Numbered from the stretch's first letter, positions 18,489-27,382 are shown. The stretch is DNA of 64,000 bases from Kineococcus sp. NBC_00420 (GCF_036021035.1 NZ_CP107930.1:1922001-1986000), one strand, 5' to 3'. The notes: a model not told the origin generated them from the letters alone. Made by a program: numbers and translations.

Positions 18489-19688
18489 GTGCTTTTCGGC
18501 GCCTCCGGCTTCGTCGGGCGCCTCACCGCGGCGCACCTCGCCACGCACGCCCCCACCGGGACGCGGATCGCCCTGGCCGGCCGCTCGCGCGAACGGCTGA
18601 CGGCCGTGGCCCGCGACCTGGGACCCGCCGCCGCGAACTGGCCGCTCGTGGTGGCCGACGCCTCCGACGAGGCGTCCCTGCGCACGCTCGCCGAGTCGAC
18701 CCACGTCGTGGTCTCGACCGTCGGCCCCTACCTGAGGCACGGGCTGCCGCTCGTGCAGGCGTGCGCCCGCGCCGGCACCCACTACGCCGACCTGACCGGC
18801 GAGGTCCTGTTCGCACGCCGCAGCATCGACACCGCCCACGAGACGGCCCGCGCCAGCGGAGCCCGGATCGTGCACTCCTGCGGCTTCGACTCCGTCCCCT
18901 CCGACCTGGCCGTGCTGCTCGCCCACGACTGGGCACGGATCCACGACGCCGGACCGCTCGCCAGCGCGACGCTCGAGGTCGTCTCGGCGCGCGGCGGCTT
19001 CAGCGGCGGCACGGTCGACTCGCTGCGCCTGCAGCTGGACACCGCGCGCCGCGACCCGCAGGCCCGACGGCTGGTGGCCGACCCGTACGCCCTGAGCCCC
19101 GAGCGCGCGAGCGAACCCGACCTGGGCCGCCAGCCCGACGCGTTCGGCCCCCACCGACGCGGGGTGACGGGCGACTGGGTGGCCCCCTTCGTCATGGCCT
19201 CCTACAACACCCGGGTGGTACGACGCAGCAACGCCCTCCTCGACCACGCCTACGGCCCGCGCCTGCGCTACGCGGAGGTCATGGCGTTCTCCGGGCGCAC
19301 CGCGGCCCTGCGGGCGACCGCCGTCACGGGGGTGCTGGCCGGGCTGACCGGCCTGCTGGCCGTCCAGCCCCTGCGGCCGCTGCTCGACCGTCTGCTGCCC
19401 TCCCCCGGCACCGGCCCCAGCGAGCACACCCGCCGCACGGGCCGCTTCCACCTGCGCCTCGACGCGCGCACGCAGTCCGGCCGCCGCACCACCGTGACCG
19501 TCGCCGCCCAGGGCGACCCGGGCTACGCCGCGACCGCGGTCATGCTCGGCGAGAGCGCCCTGGCCCTCGCGCTCGACGGCGACCGCCTACCTGCCCGCGC
19601 GGGGGTCTTGACCCCCGCCACGGGCATCGGGCTCCCGCTCGTGGATCGTCTGCGCCGCAGGGGTTTCACGCTCGACGTCGCGGACTGA
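18489..19688 (+). CDS. Saccharopine dehydrogenase-like / trans-acting enoyl reductase family protein
   Basis: 399 aa. Begins at a Rossmann unit (LFGASGFVGRLTAAHLA; ALAGRSRERL), with STVGPYLRHGLPLVQACARAGTHYADLTGE and SCGFDSVPSDLAV, all hallmarks of the family that includes mycobacterial enoyl reductase Rv2953. A hydrophobic segment (ATAVTGVLAGLTGLLAV) suggests membrane association. GTG 18489 removes part of the usual N-terminal beta strand; an in-frame CTG at 18468 (LARDIDIVLFGA) fits the family better. An in-frame TAG at 18456 excludes anything longer. Confidence 0.85.
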   Translation: MLFGASGFVGRLTAAHLATHAPTGTRIALAGRSRERLTAVARDLGPAAANWPLVVADASDEASLRTLAESTHVVVSTVGPYLRHGLPLVQACARAGTHYADLTGEVLFARRSIDTAHETARASGARIVHSCGFDSVPSDLAVLLAHDWARIHDAGPLASATLEVVSARGGFSGGTVDSLRLQLDTARRDPQARRLVADPYALSPERASEPDLGRQPDAFGPHRRGVTGDWVAPFVMASYNTRVVRRSNALLDHAYGPRLRYAEVMAFSGRTAALRATAVTGVLAGLTGLLAVQPLRPLLDRLLPSPGTGPSEHTRRTGRFHLRLDARTQSGRRTTVTVAAQGDPGYAATAVMLGESALALALDGDRLPARAGVLTPATGIGLPLVDRLRRRGFTLDVAD

Positions 19689-20003
19689 CGCCCCGGGGCG
19701 TCGAGCGCGCCCACCGTTGACGACGGTGAGCCTGGACTCCCCGGTGCTCGCGACGGCGCTGCGGCCGGCCGGGACGGGCGGGGCCCGGAACCTGACCGTG
19801 CCTTGCACCCCTGGGCTGTTGGTGCGTCGATGTGGCAGGCTCACTCCAGGACGACGACACGGTGGACCCGCAGTGAAACGGAACAACCCCTCGACCCGAT
19901 GACGTTGTAGACCGACGACGTCGCCTCCACCGGAGGTGTCGTCGCCACCTGGGTCGAGGAACACACCGGTGAACCGACATCTGCAGCAGGCAGGAGTGAT
20001 GAC
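19689..20003. other. 315-bp intergenic stretch
   Basis: No gene seen. CACCGT-TGACG-ACGGTG (19712-19728) is a weak terminator for the upstream gene. A second stem, CCTCC/GGAGG inside GACGAC/GTCGTC (19914-19943), lies 60 bp before the next start and may structure its leader. Confidence 0.4.
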
Positions 20004-20534
20004 GTGCCCCGCACCACCATGCGCCGCGCCGGCACCGTCGCCCTGACCTCCTTCGCCACCCTCACCCTCCTTCCCCTCCTGGCCCCGGCCAAGCCCAGCG
20101 AACGGGTGCTCCTGCTGCTCGCCGCCGTCCCGGCTGCCGTGCTCCTCGGCTACCTCGCCGGCCACACCGCTGCGACGGGCCCCCACTCCCACGACGAGCG
20201 GCTGCAGGAGATCCAGCAGCACATCGATCAGCTGCAGGCCGCACAACGCAGTGCCGCCGTCACCGCCCAGCCGGCTGCGCCGGTGGTCACCGTGGTCAGC
20301 GAGCCCGTCCCCGGCCCCGGGACCGGTTCACCCATCGGGGGTGGCCACCTCGCCGCCCTGGCCCGACCCCCGGCAGACCAGCTCCGGCCCGGGCTCCACC
20401 TGGTGGACGCGTCCAGCCGCGGAGCCGTCGCGACCCCCGACGCACCGGCTGACGCCGCTCCTGGCGGGCTCGACGAGAGCAGCCCCCACCTCACCCTCAT
20501 CGTCACCCATCCCGATCGGCACCTCACCAGCTGA
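20004..20534 (+). CDS. Small membrane-anchored protein of unknown function
   Basis: 176 aa. Two hydrophobic segments (TVALTSFATLTLLPLLAPA, about 11-29; [20 protein letters not shown], about 34-53), then a short amphipathic, coiled-coil-like DERLQEIQQHIDQLQAAQ and a Pro/Ala-rich tail. GTG 20004 is preceded by AGGAG. No family recognised. Codon use is like a real high-GC gene; with the next gene and the IS relic it looks like accessory content. Confidence 0.6.
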   Translation: MPRTTMRRAGTVALTSFATLTLLPLLAPAKPSERVLLLLAAVPAAVLLGYLAGHTAATGPHSHDERLQEIQQHIDQLQAAQRSAAVTAQPAAPVVTVVSEPVPGPGTGSPIGGGHLAALARPPADQLRPGLHLVDASSRGAVATPDAPADAAPGGLDESSPHLTLIVTHPDRHLTS

Positions 20535-20676
20535 GACCCGGCCCGACTCAGTTCGAGCACCTGCTCCGCTGAGGGCCGCACCGACACAGCCGTACGCCGT
20601 GCACGGGCCCTGAGCAGCAGGGCTGTCCGCAGATCGCTGGCACCTCCCATCCCAGGACCACACCGAAGGACCCGCC

Positions 20677-21003
20677 ATGACCCAGATCCCCAGTCACGAG
20701 CCCACCAGCACCCGTGCAGGCGCTGATGGCGATGCTGACGTCGTCGTCCTCAACCACGAGGGTGAAGACCCCGCCACCCGCGCTGCCCGGACCCGCCACA
20801 ACAACGCACAACGTGCCGGTTACGCCGCCCAGGCCCTCCACCACCACACCCGCGCCAGTGCCAGCGACGCCGAGGACGTGCAGCAGGCCCTCATCGAACT
20901 GCTCACCGACATCCACCACCTCTGCAACACCTGCGACCTCGACCTCGCTCCCCTCCTCCACACCGCCGACCTCATCTACGCCGCCGAGGTCCAAGCCGCC
21001 TGA
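20677..21003 (+). CDS. Small helical protein of unknown function
   Basis: 108 aa, acidic disordered N-terminus then a helical, His-rich core (GYAAQALHHH; DAEDVQQALIELLTDIHHLCNTCDLDLAPLLHTADLIYAAE). The DVQQALIELLTDIHHL pattern recalls small proteins common on actinobacterial mobile elements, but I cannot name a family. ATG 20677 follows GAAGGA six bases upstream. 142 bp after the membrane protein on the same strand, possibly one transcript. Confidence 0.6.
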   Translation: MTQIPSHEPTSTRAGADGDADVVVLNHEGEDPATRAARTRHNNAQRAGYAAQALHHHTRASASDAEDVQQALIELLTDIHHLCNTCDLDLAPLLHTADLIYAAEVQAA

Positions 21004-21139
21004 CCACCTCACGGGCACGACGGACAGGGCAGGGGGGTACGGCCGGAACAGCTCCGCCGCCGCCCGCGGGGCGCACCCACACGGAGTCCACCCGAGCGGC
21101 GCCCCGGGTCTGGCACCGCTCTGGTTCGCTGCTGACCTC

Positions 21140-21187
21140 CGAGGACCATGGTCCTCGCTGGAAGCGATGACCCGGAAGCGATGACCC
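21140..21187. repeat. 18-bp perfect palindrome followed by a 2 x 14-bp tandem duplication
   Basis: CGAGGACCATGGTCCTCG (21140-21157) is fully symmetric. Two bases later GGAAGCGATGACCC occurs twice without mismatch (21160-21173, 21174-21187). Both lie immediately before the IS3-type relic and may be remains of an element end or insertion scar. Confidence 0.8.
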
Positions 21188-21193
21188 CGTGCC

Positions 21194-21452
21194 CGCGCCG
21201 TTCCGGCGGAGTTCTGCCGCGACGTGATCGCCGTCGCCCGCCACGGCAGCCCCTCCCGAGCTGACACCGCCCACAACGTCGACATCTCCGGGTCCTGCCT
21301 CGGACGCTGGTCGGAGACCGCCCATCACGACGAGGGTGCGTCCGACTCCGCCCCGCGGTCAGCGTGGATCTCGAGGCGGAGAACCGTGAGCTGCGCGGAC
21401 GAGCGAAGCAGCTCGACCAGGAAGACGACATCCTGCGTCAAGCGACGTGTCC
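21194..21452 (+). pseudogene. IS3-family transposase OrfA remnant, frameshifted
   Basis: One frame reads AVPAEFCRDVIAVARHGS, then DISGSCLGRW, as in IS3/IS150-type OrfA helix-turn-helix regions (compare PAEFRRDVIAVAR and ISESCLGRW). After about 21352 the similarity moves to another frame: VDLEAENRELRGRAKQL, then DILRQA, the OrfA leucine-zipper segment. No start codon, no OrfB, so inactive. From 21453 to the vapC stop at 21684 nothing recognisable remains. It marks past mobile-element activity here. Confidence 0.7.
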
Positions 21453-21683
21453 TGTCACAGGACGTCGGTGACACTCTCGTGCCGAGAGGTCGAGGAACCG
21501 ACGTCCCGGCGCCTACCGGTGCCGACGTACCTCACGTTCCCGCCGGGCGTTGGACGCCAGGTCAGGGCCCACCGCGCGAGCCCCGTCGGTCGTTGCGGCA
21601 CGCGCGGATCGGAGAGCGGGCGGCCTGACCGGGAGGGTCCTCGCGTTCGCGCGTGCGGTTCTCGATGGCTCACCCGCCTCGCG

Positions 21684-22067
21684 TCAAGGGCTTCGCAGGT
21701 CGAGCAGCGCTTCCAGCCCTCGGTAGTCGTCGAGGTTGGAAGTCACCAGCGGAAGCTCGTGTGCTCGAGCGGTCGCCGCGATCATCAAGTCCAGTCGCCG
21801 AGGCCTCGGCTTGCGACCGATGGCCACCACGGCAGCGTCGATGTCGGGGTAGGCCTCGAGAACCCGTCCGGACACCGGGAAGGGGTCGAAGACCGAGGCG
21901 GCGACGTCGTAGCGCCGCTTGCGGGCCGCCCTCACCGCCGGGTCGGCGATGCTGTTGATCCCTCCGGCCAGCTCGAACATCGTCAGGATGGAGATGGCGG
22001 CACCGTCGACGACGATCCCGTCGATGAGCACGTTGGTGTCGATGAGAACGGCTGCGTCGGAGTTCAC
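21684..22067 (-). CDS. PIN-domain toxin (VapC family)
   Basis: 127-aa ribonuclease-type toxin. PIN acidic residues are visible: D in VLIDTNVLIDG, E in MFELAGG, D in RRLDLMIAATA, and a final LVTSNLDDYRGLEAL. VapC toxins cut tRNA or rRNA. GTG 22067 overlaps the antitoxin stop in GTGA, the usual coupling. Complete, so probably functional. Confidence 0.88.
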   Translation of the reverse strand: MNSDAAVLIDTNVLIDGIVVDGAAISILTMFELAGGINSIADPAVRAARKRRYDVAASVFDPFPVSGRVLEAYPDIDAAVVAIGRKPRPRRLDLMIAATARAHELPLVTSNLDDYRGLEALLDLRSP

Positions 22068-22360
22068 CGTTCCCCGCGGAGGGTGGCTCGGAGGTACGGG
22101 TCGTCGAGCTCGTCGTCGACGACGTCGCGGACGTCCCGCTTCCAGGCCTCGACCTGTTCGGTGCTCAACGGTGCCTCGGCGTACAGAGCTCGAAGGGCGT
22201 CGGCGCTGACGAACCGTTGGGGCCTGGCAGGGAGTGGGGTCATCCGCAGGATGCCGAAGCTCTCCCCGTTGATGGTGACCTCGAACTCCTCCCCGTCGCG
22301 CAGCTCGCGGAGGATCTTCCCGCTGTCGTTGCGGAGCTCCCGCTGACTGATCGTCCTCAC
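22064..22360 (-). CDS. Phd/YefM-type antitoxin (VapB partner)
   Basis: 98 aa. N-terminal Phd/YefM DNA-binding fold (RTISQRELRNDSGKILREL; EFEVTINGESFGILRM) and a C-terminal tail for toxin binding. GTG 22360 has no SD but TACGGT lies six bases upstream, so the mRNA is probably leaderless. A perfect GTAGCA/TGCTAC dyad lies just upstream for autoregulation. Confidence 0.88.
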   Translation of the reverse strand: MRTISQRELRNDSGKILRELRDGEEFEVTINGESFGILRMTPLPARPQRFVSADALRALYAEAPLSTEQVEAWKRDVRDVVDDELDDPYLRATLRGER

Positions 22361-22369
22361 GGGACAACC

Positions 22370-22387
22370 GTAGCATCGATCTGCTAC
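22370..22387. promoter_or_regulatory. Toxin-antitoxin operator
   Basis: GTAGCA-TCGATC-TGCTAC, 6-bp perfect arms around a 6-bp spacer. It begins nine bases upstream of the antitoxin start and overlaps its likely -10 (TACGGT on the minus strand). This is where a VapBC complex would repress. Confidence 0.6.
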
Positions 22388-22562
22388 ACGCGGCCGAGAC
22401 CACGAGGTCGAAGATCCTCGGAGCACGGATTCGGAGGACGTTCACGACGGTGGCCTCGGCCGCAGCAGCGGCCGCCTCACGAGCTCGCCGTCGGACTGCA
22501 CCGGTCTCGGTCCGCCGCTCCACCACTGCCGTGCCGGCCCGCCGACGGTGCGGCCGCCGCGC

Positions 22563-23615
22563 TCAGGTCCGGCGCGCGGTGACGACCTTCTGCAGGACGA
22601 CGAAGGCCAGCAGCACGGCGCCGATGAAGACGCGGGTGTACCAGGAGTCCAGCCCCTCGCGGGCGATGAGGACCTGGATCAGGCCGTAGACGAGAACCCC
22701 GGCCCCGGTGCCGAGGACGAACCCGACACCCCCCGAGAGCAGGGTCCCGCCGATGACGACGGCGGCGATGGCGTCGAGCTCCATGCCGATCCCGGTGAGG
22801 TTGAACCCGGACTTCGTGTACAGCGCGAAGAGGATCCCCGCGATGCCCGCGCAGGTGCCGGAGATGACGTAGACCCCGATGCGGGTGCGGGCCGGACGCA
22901 GGCCCATGAGTTCGACCGCGACGCCGCGGTCCCCGGCACCGAGGCCGTACACGCTGCGCCCGAAGCGGGTGTAGTGCAGGACGTAGACCGCGAGCAGCAG
23001 CACGGCGACGGCGATCACCATGCTGGCGTTGATCCGCCACGTCCCCCGGCCCTCACCGAACTTGATGCTCCACGACGCCAGAGCGGAGAAGGAGGGGTCG
23101 TCGATGACGAGGGAATTGGTGCTGACCACGTTGGCCAGGCCGCGGGCCAGGAACATGACGGCCAGCGACGCGATGAACGGCTGGATGTCGAAGACCTGGA
23201 CCATGACCCCGATCAGGAGCCCGCAACAGGTTCCGATGAGGACCCCCACCACCAGCACCACCGGCAACGGCGCCCCGGCGGTGAACAACTTGGCGGTGAT
23301 GAGTCCGACGAGAGCGACCACCGCTCCCACGGACAGGTCGATCCCGCCCGCGAGGATGACGAAGGTCATGCCGACGGCCAGGACGAGGAGGTAGGAGTTG
23401 TCCAGGAGCAGGTTGGAGAGCAGTCGCATGCTGAGGAAGTCGGCGCGTGCGGTGCTGTACCGCTGCTGACCCACCCCGAGCATGACGACCAGGGTCAGGA
23501 CCGTGCCGACGACGGGGAGGAACCGACGGTCGAGGCGGTCCAGGACCCGGCGGACGCGGTGCTCGCGCGGGCGGCGGGTGGCACTCGGGGGCGCAGGGGA
23601 CAGTTCGGTGCTCAT
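22563..23615 (-). CDS. yjfF: Sugar ABC transporter permease, YjfF-like
   Basis: 350-aa inner-membrane permease of the ribose/galactofuranose class. Signature stretches: NSYLLVLAVGMTFVILAGGIDLSVGAVVAL and MELDAIAAVVIGGTLLSGGVG, closely like E. coli YjfF. ATG 23615 overlaps the preceding permease stop and has GGAGG seven bases upstream. Last gene of the ytfQRT-yjfF-type operon. Confidence 0.88.
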   Translation of the reverse strand: MSTELSPAPPSATRRPREHRVRRVLDRLDRRFLPVVGTVLTLVVMLGVGQQRYSTARADFLSMRLLSNLLLDNSYLLVLAVGMTFVILAGGIDLSVGAVVALVGLITAKLFTAGAPLPVVLVVGVLIGTCCGLLIGVMVQVFDIQPFIASLAVMFLARGLANVVSTNSLVIDDPSFSALASWSIKFGEGRGTWRINASMVIAVAVLLLAVYVLHYTRFGRSVYGLGAGDRGVAVELMGLRPARTRIGVYVISGTCAGIAGILFALYTKSGFNLTGIGMELDAIAAVVIGGTLLSGGVGFVLGTGAGVLVYGLIQVLIAREGLDSWYTRVFIGAVLLAFVVLQKVVTARRT

Positions 23616-24682
23616 GCCGCCACCTCCGTGGGGATCGATCGCTGGGGCCGGGATGCGGACCGGTGCAGACGCGACCGCAGGTACGGCGACGCCGCGACGC
23701 AGACCGCGATGAGCACGAGGGCCTTGAACAGGGGTGTCGTCTGGCTGGGGAGCTCGAAGACGATGACCGCGCGCTCCAGGGTCGAGAGCAGCAGAGCGCC
23801 GACGACGAGACCACCGAGGTGGAAACGCCCACCGTCCAGCCGGGTACCACCGAGAACGACCACCATGATCGCGTCGAGTTCCTTGAGGAGCCCGATGTTG
23901 TTGGCGTCGGCGGCCATCGTCGGTGCGCCGTAGACGATCCCGGCCAGAGCGGCGAGCACCCCGGCCAGGACGTAGACCGTCCAGGTCGTCGAGCGGGCCT
24001 TCACCCCGGCGAGCCGGCTGGCCTCGCGGTTGATGCCGATGGACTCCAGGAACATGCCGAGCGCGGTGCGGCGCACGGTGAGGGCGACGAGGACGAAGAC
24101 CACGGCGGCGATGAGAACGGGGACGGGGACGCCCAGGACGAAGCCGGAACCCAGGAACTTGAACGGCGCGCTGGTGACGGTGGTGATCTGCCCCTTGGTG
24201 ATGAGCATGGCGATGCCGCGCCCGGCGACCATGAGGATCATCGTCGCGATGAAGGGCTGGATCCCCAGCGAGGTCACCATGAACCCGTTGAAGGCGCCGA
24301 CCACCAGACCCAGCGCGAGACCGAGCACGACCGCGATCACGACCGTCCCGGGGGAACCGGGGTCGGAGGCTCCGGCGAGGTAGGTGAGGGAGACGGCCAG
24401 CGAGATCGCCATCACCGCTCCGACGGAGAGGTCGATGCCGCCGGTGGCGATGACCAGGCACATGCCCAGCGCCAGCAGCAGGGGCGTCGCGCTGTTGCGC
24501 AGCAGGTCGATGAGCTGGCCGTAGAGGTTGCCGTCACGGGTGGCGACGTCGAGGAACCCCGGGCTCTTCAGACCGCAGGCCAGGAGCAGGACGACCAGGG
24601 CCAGGACCGGCCAGAGCAGACCGTGCTGGGAGACCCGTTGCAGCACCGCGGACGGGTTCGCGTTCTTCGGGGTGCCGCTCAC
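23612..24682 (-). CDS. ytfT: Sugar ABC transporter permease, YtfT-like
   Basis: 356 aa. Same permease family (LLALGMCLVIATGGIDLSVGAVMAI; LKELDAIMVVVLGGTRLDGGR). It forms the second half of the heterodimeric channel with the YjfF-like protein. GTG 24682 overlaps the ATPase stop as GTGA, and its own stop overlaps the next ATG. Confidence 0.88.
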   Translation of the reverse strand: MSGTPKNANPSAVLQRVSQHGLLWPVLALVVLLLACGLKSPGFLDVATRDGNLYGQLIDLLRNSATPLLLALGMCLVIATGGIDLSVGAVMAISLAVSLTYLAGASDPGSPGTVVIAVVLGLALGLVVGAFNGFMVTSLGIQPFIATMILMVAGRGIAMLITKGQITTVTSAPFKFLGSGFVLGVPVPVLIAAVVFVLVALTVRRTALGMFLESIGINREASRLAGVKARSTTWTVYVLAGVLAALAGIVYGAPTMAADANNIGLLKELDAIMVVVLGGTRLDGGRFHLGGLVVGALLLSTLERAVIVFELPSQTTPLFKALVLIAVCVAASPYLRSRLHRSASRPQRSIPTEVAA

Positions 24683-26229
24683 GACGCCCTCACCTCCGTG
24701 TCGGCGATGGTTTCGAGGATGGTGTCGGTGGTGACCGAGGCGTCGTTGGTGATCTCGGCGATCTTCTGCCGGTCGCGCATCACGACGATGCGCTGGCTCA
24801 GGCGCAGCACCTCCTCCAGTTCGGAGGAGATGAAGACGATGGACATCCCGTCGGCGGCGAGGTCGGCGACGAGGCGCTGGATCTCGGTCTTGGCCCCGAT
24901 GTCGATGCCCCGGGTGGGTTCGTCCAGGACCATCAGCCGGGGGGCGGTGGCCAGCCAACGCGCCAGCAGGACCTTCTGCTGGTTGCCCCCGGAGAGGTTG
25001 CGGATGAGCGCGTTGGGGTTGGGCGGGTTGATGTTGAGGACGACCATGTACTTCTGGACGATCTCGTCGAGTTCACGCGCGGGGATGCGCCGCCAGGTAC
25101 CGCGGCCGGCCTGCAGGGCCAGTGCGATGTTCTCCCGGACCGTGAGGTCGCCGATGATCCCCTCCTTCTTGCGGTCCTCGCTGGACATGGCGATGTGGCG
25201 GCGCAGGGCTGCCAGCGGGGTGGGCAGCTTCACGGGGCGGGCGTCCAGCGTGAGCGTCCCCTGGTCGGGGCGGTCCGCTCCGACCAGGAGCCGGGCCGCC
25301 TCGGAACGGCCTGATCCCAGCAGACCGGCGAAACCCACGATCTCCCCGGGGTAGAGGTCGAGGTCGAAGGGTTCCACCACGCCGGAGCGCCCGATCCCGA
25401 GGCCCGTCATGAGCGGGGTCTCGCGGGCGGAGTGGGTGGTCACGGCGGCGCGGGCCTGTTCCTCGATGCCGGCCAGCGCCTCCCCCGACCGGCCGATCAT
25501 GTGCGAGATCAGTTCGCGCCGAGGCAGTTCCGCGGTGAGGAACTCTCCGACGAAACGGCCGTTGCGCAGCACCGTCATGCGGTCGGAGAGGTCGTACACC
25601 TGCTCCAGGAAGTGGGAGACGAAGAGGATCGCGACCCCCGCGTCGCGCAGCTGACGGATGACGCGGAACAGTTCCGCGACCTCCGCGCGGTCCAGGCTGG
25701 AGGTGGGCTCGTCGAGGATGAGGACCCTGGAGTCCACGACCAGGGCCCGGGCGATGGCGCACAACTGCTGGACGGCGATGCTGTGCGCGGAGAGCTGGGA
25801 GCGGACGTCGACGTCGAGGTTGAGCCGCTGCAGGTAACCACGCGCGGCCCGGCGGGTGGCCGCCCAGTCGATGAACGGACCGCGCCGGATCTCGTGGCCG
25901 AGCATGACGTTCTCGGCCACCGTGAGGTTCGGGCAGAGGTTCACCTCCTGGTAGACGGTGGCGATCCCGGCGGTCTGGGCCTGGCTGGGACCGGTGAAGC
26001 GCACGTCGCGCCCCTCGACCGTCATCCCGCCGTGGTCGATGCGGTTCACCCCCGTCAACGCCTTGATGAGCGTGGACTTCCCGGCGCCGTTCTCGCCCAT
26101 GAGAGCGTGCACCTCACCCCGGCGCAGGGTGAGGTCGACCCCGTCGAGGGCCTTGACCCCGGGGAAGCTGATCGTGATCCCCGTCATCCGGACGACGGTT
26201 TCCCCCGCCGTGGTTCGCGTGTTCGACAT
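24679..26229 (-). CDS. ytfR: Sugar ABC transporter ATP-binding protein, YtfR-like (two ABC domains)
   Basis: 516 aa. First ABC domain has Walker A GENGAGKST (residues 45-53) and Walker B LILDEPTSSLD; its signature region (LSAHSIAVQQL) is degenerate, as in RbsA/MglA relatives. The second domain has a normal LSGGNQQKV signature and LMVLDEPTRGID, and a degenerate Walker A (GLLGSGRSE). ATG 26229 is preferred over the adjacent TTG. Drives import with the two permeases. Confidence 0.9.
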   Translation of the reverse strand: MSNTRTTAGETVVRMTGITISFPGVKALDGVDLTLRRGEVHALMGENGAGKSTLIKALTGVNRIDHGGMTVEGRDVRFTGPSQAQTAGIATVYQEVNLCPNLTVAENVMLGHEIRRGPFIDWAATRRAARGYLQRLNLDVDVRSQLSAHSIAVQQLCAIARALVVDSRVLILDEPTSSLDRAEVAELFRVIRQLRDAGVAILFVSHFLEQVYDLSDRMTVLRNGRFVGEFLTAELPRRELISHMIGRSGEALAGIEEQARAAVTTHSARETPLMTGLGIGRSGVVEPFDLDLYPGEIVGFAGLLGSGRSEAARLLVGADRPDQGTLTLDARPVKLPTPLAALRRHIAMSSEDRKKEGIIGDLTVRENIALALQAGRGTWRRIPARELDEIVQKYMVVLNINPPNPNALIRNLSGGNQQKVLLARWLATAPRLMVLDEPTRGIDIGAKTEIQRLVADLAADGMSIVFISSELEEVLRLSQRIVVMRDRQKIAEITNDASVTTDTILETIADTEVRAS

Positions 26230-26283
26230 CAACGCCCTCTCTGGGCCGTCAGGGTTCCAGGGACCCGGGGTTCCGGGACCGCC

Positions 26284-27258
26284 TCAGTAGGCCCGGGCGT
26301 CCACGGTGGCCTGGGTGGTGGTCTGGTCGAACGCCTCGTCCTTGACGATGGTCTCCTTGGGAACGTCCTCGCCGGCCGCCACCTTCTTGACCAGTTCCGC
26401 GAGCTGGGTCCCGAACACCGGGTTGCACTCCACGACGTAGTTGAACTTGCCGTCCACCAGGGCCTGCAGGCCGTCGCGGACGCCGTCGACGGAGACGATC
26501 TGCACGTCCTTGCCGGGGGTCTTGCCCGCGGCCTCGACGGCCTCGATCGCGCCCAGCCCCATGTCGTCGTTGTGGGTGAAGATGAGGGTGGTCTCGGGGT
26601 AGGTCTGCAACGCGGCCTCGACGGCGGTCTTGCCCTCGGCCCGGGTGAAGTTCCCGCTGGCCTTGCCGACCACCTGGTTCCCGGCGATCGCGTTGAAACC
26701 CTTCTCGCGGTCGACCTGCGCACCGGAGCCGAGGGTTCCCTGGAGTTCGAAGACCTTGGCGCCCGGGGCGTTCTTGGCGACCCACTCCCCCGCGGTCTTG
26801 CCCTCCTGCTCGAAGTCCGCGCCGATCCAGGTGGTGTAGGGGTCCTCGACCGAGGTGTCGACCGTGCGGTCGACGAGGACGACGGGGATCCCGGCGTCCT
26901 TGATCTCCTGCAGGACCTCGTCCCAGCCGGTCTCGATGACCGGGGAGAAGGCGATGACGTCGACGTCCTGGGCGATGAAGTCGCGCAGCGCCTTGATCTG
27001 GTTCTCCTGCTTCTGTTGGGCGTCGACGAACTTCAGGTCGAACCCCTTGGCCGTCGTGAGGCTGGCCTTGACCGACTCGGTGTTCGCCGTGCGCCAACCA
27101 CTCTCGGCCCCCAGCTGGGAGAAGCCGACGCTGACGGCGTCGCCGGCCGCGGCGGTCCCGGTGGACTCGTCCGCACCGCAGGCGCTGAGCCCCCAGACGG
27201 CGGCGGCGAGACCGGCGGCGACGAACGAGCGGCGAGAGGGGGAAGGGAACGTGGACAT
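26284..27258 (-). CDS. ytfQ: Substrate-binding lipoprotein, YtfQ-like (galactofuranose type)
   Basis: 324 aa. Lipobox LSAC follows a short signal with SRRSF twin arginines. The mature protein tracks E. coli YtfQ closely: VGFSQLGAESGWRTAN, QQKQENQIKALRDFIAQ, VIETGWDEVLQEIKDAGIPVVLVDR and HNDDMGLGAIEAVE. YtfQ binds galactofuranose; that ligand is inferred here. ATG 27258 has AGGAGGAGCCC upstream. First gene of the operon, behind a LacI operator. Confidence 0.9.
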   Translation of the reverse strand: MSTFPSPSRRSFVAAGLAAAVWGLSACGADESTGTAAAGDAVSVGFSQLGAESGWRTANTESVKASLTTAKGFDLKFVDAQQKQENQIKALRDFIAQDVDVIAFSPVIETGWDEVLQEIKDAGIPVVLVDRTVDTSVEDPYTTWIGADFEQEGKTAGEWVAKNAPGAKVFELQGTLGSGAQVDREKGFNAIAGNQVVGKASGNFTRAEGKTAVEAALQTYPETTLIFTHNDDMGLGAIEAVEAAGKTPGKDVQIVSVDGVRDGLQALVDGKFNYVVECNPVFGTQLAELVKKVAAGEDVPKETIVKDEAFDQTTTQATVDARAY

Positions 27259-27304
27259 GGGCTCCTCCTAGAGCGTGGCCGACTGCTGTGTCGGGCCGAC
27301 TTGG

Positions 27305-27334
27305 ATTGTGAGCGCTCACAACCACGGGGGTCAA
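27305..27334 (-). promoter_or_regulatory. Promoter and LacI operator of the ytf-like operon
   Basis: TTGTGAGCGCTCACAA (27306-27321) is a 16-bp perfect palindrome with the central CG of LacI-family sites. On the minus strand it overlaps CACAAT (27310-27305), 18 bp downstream of TTGACC (27334-27329), a good -10/-35 pair. Binding would block transcription of ytfQ. The regulator gene is just upstream. Confidence 0.7.
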
Positions 27335-27382
27335 GCGGTTCCCGGTCACGGCCGAGTCACGACCGAGTCGCCACCCTGGAAC

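Noticed and set aside
21453-21683. IS3 OrfB continuation after the OrfA relic
   Set aside because: No DDE-type catalytic blocks or recognisable OrfB sequence in any frame.
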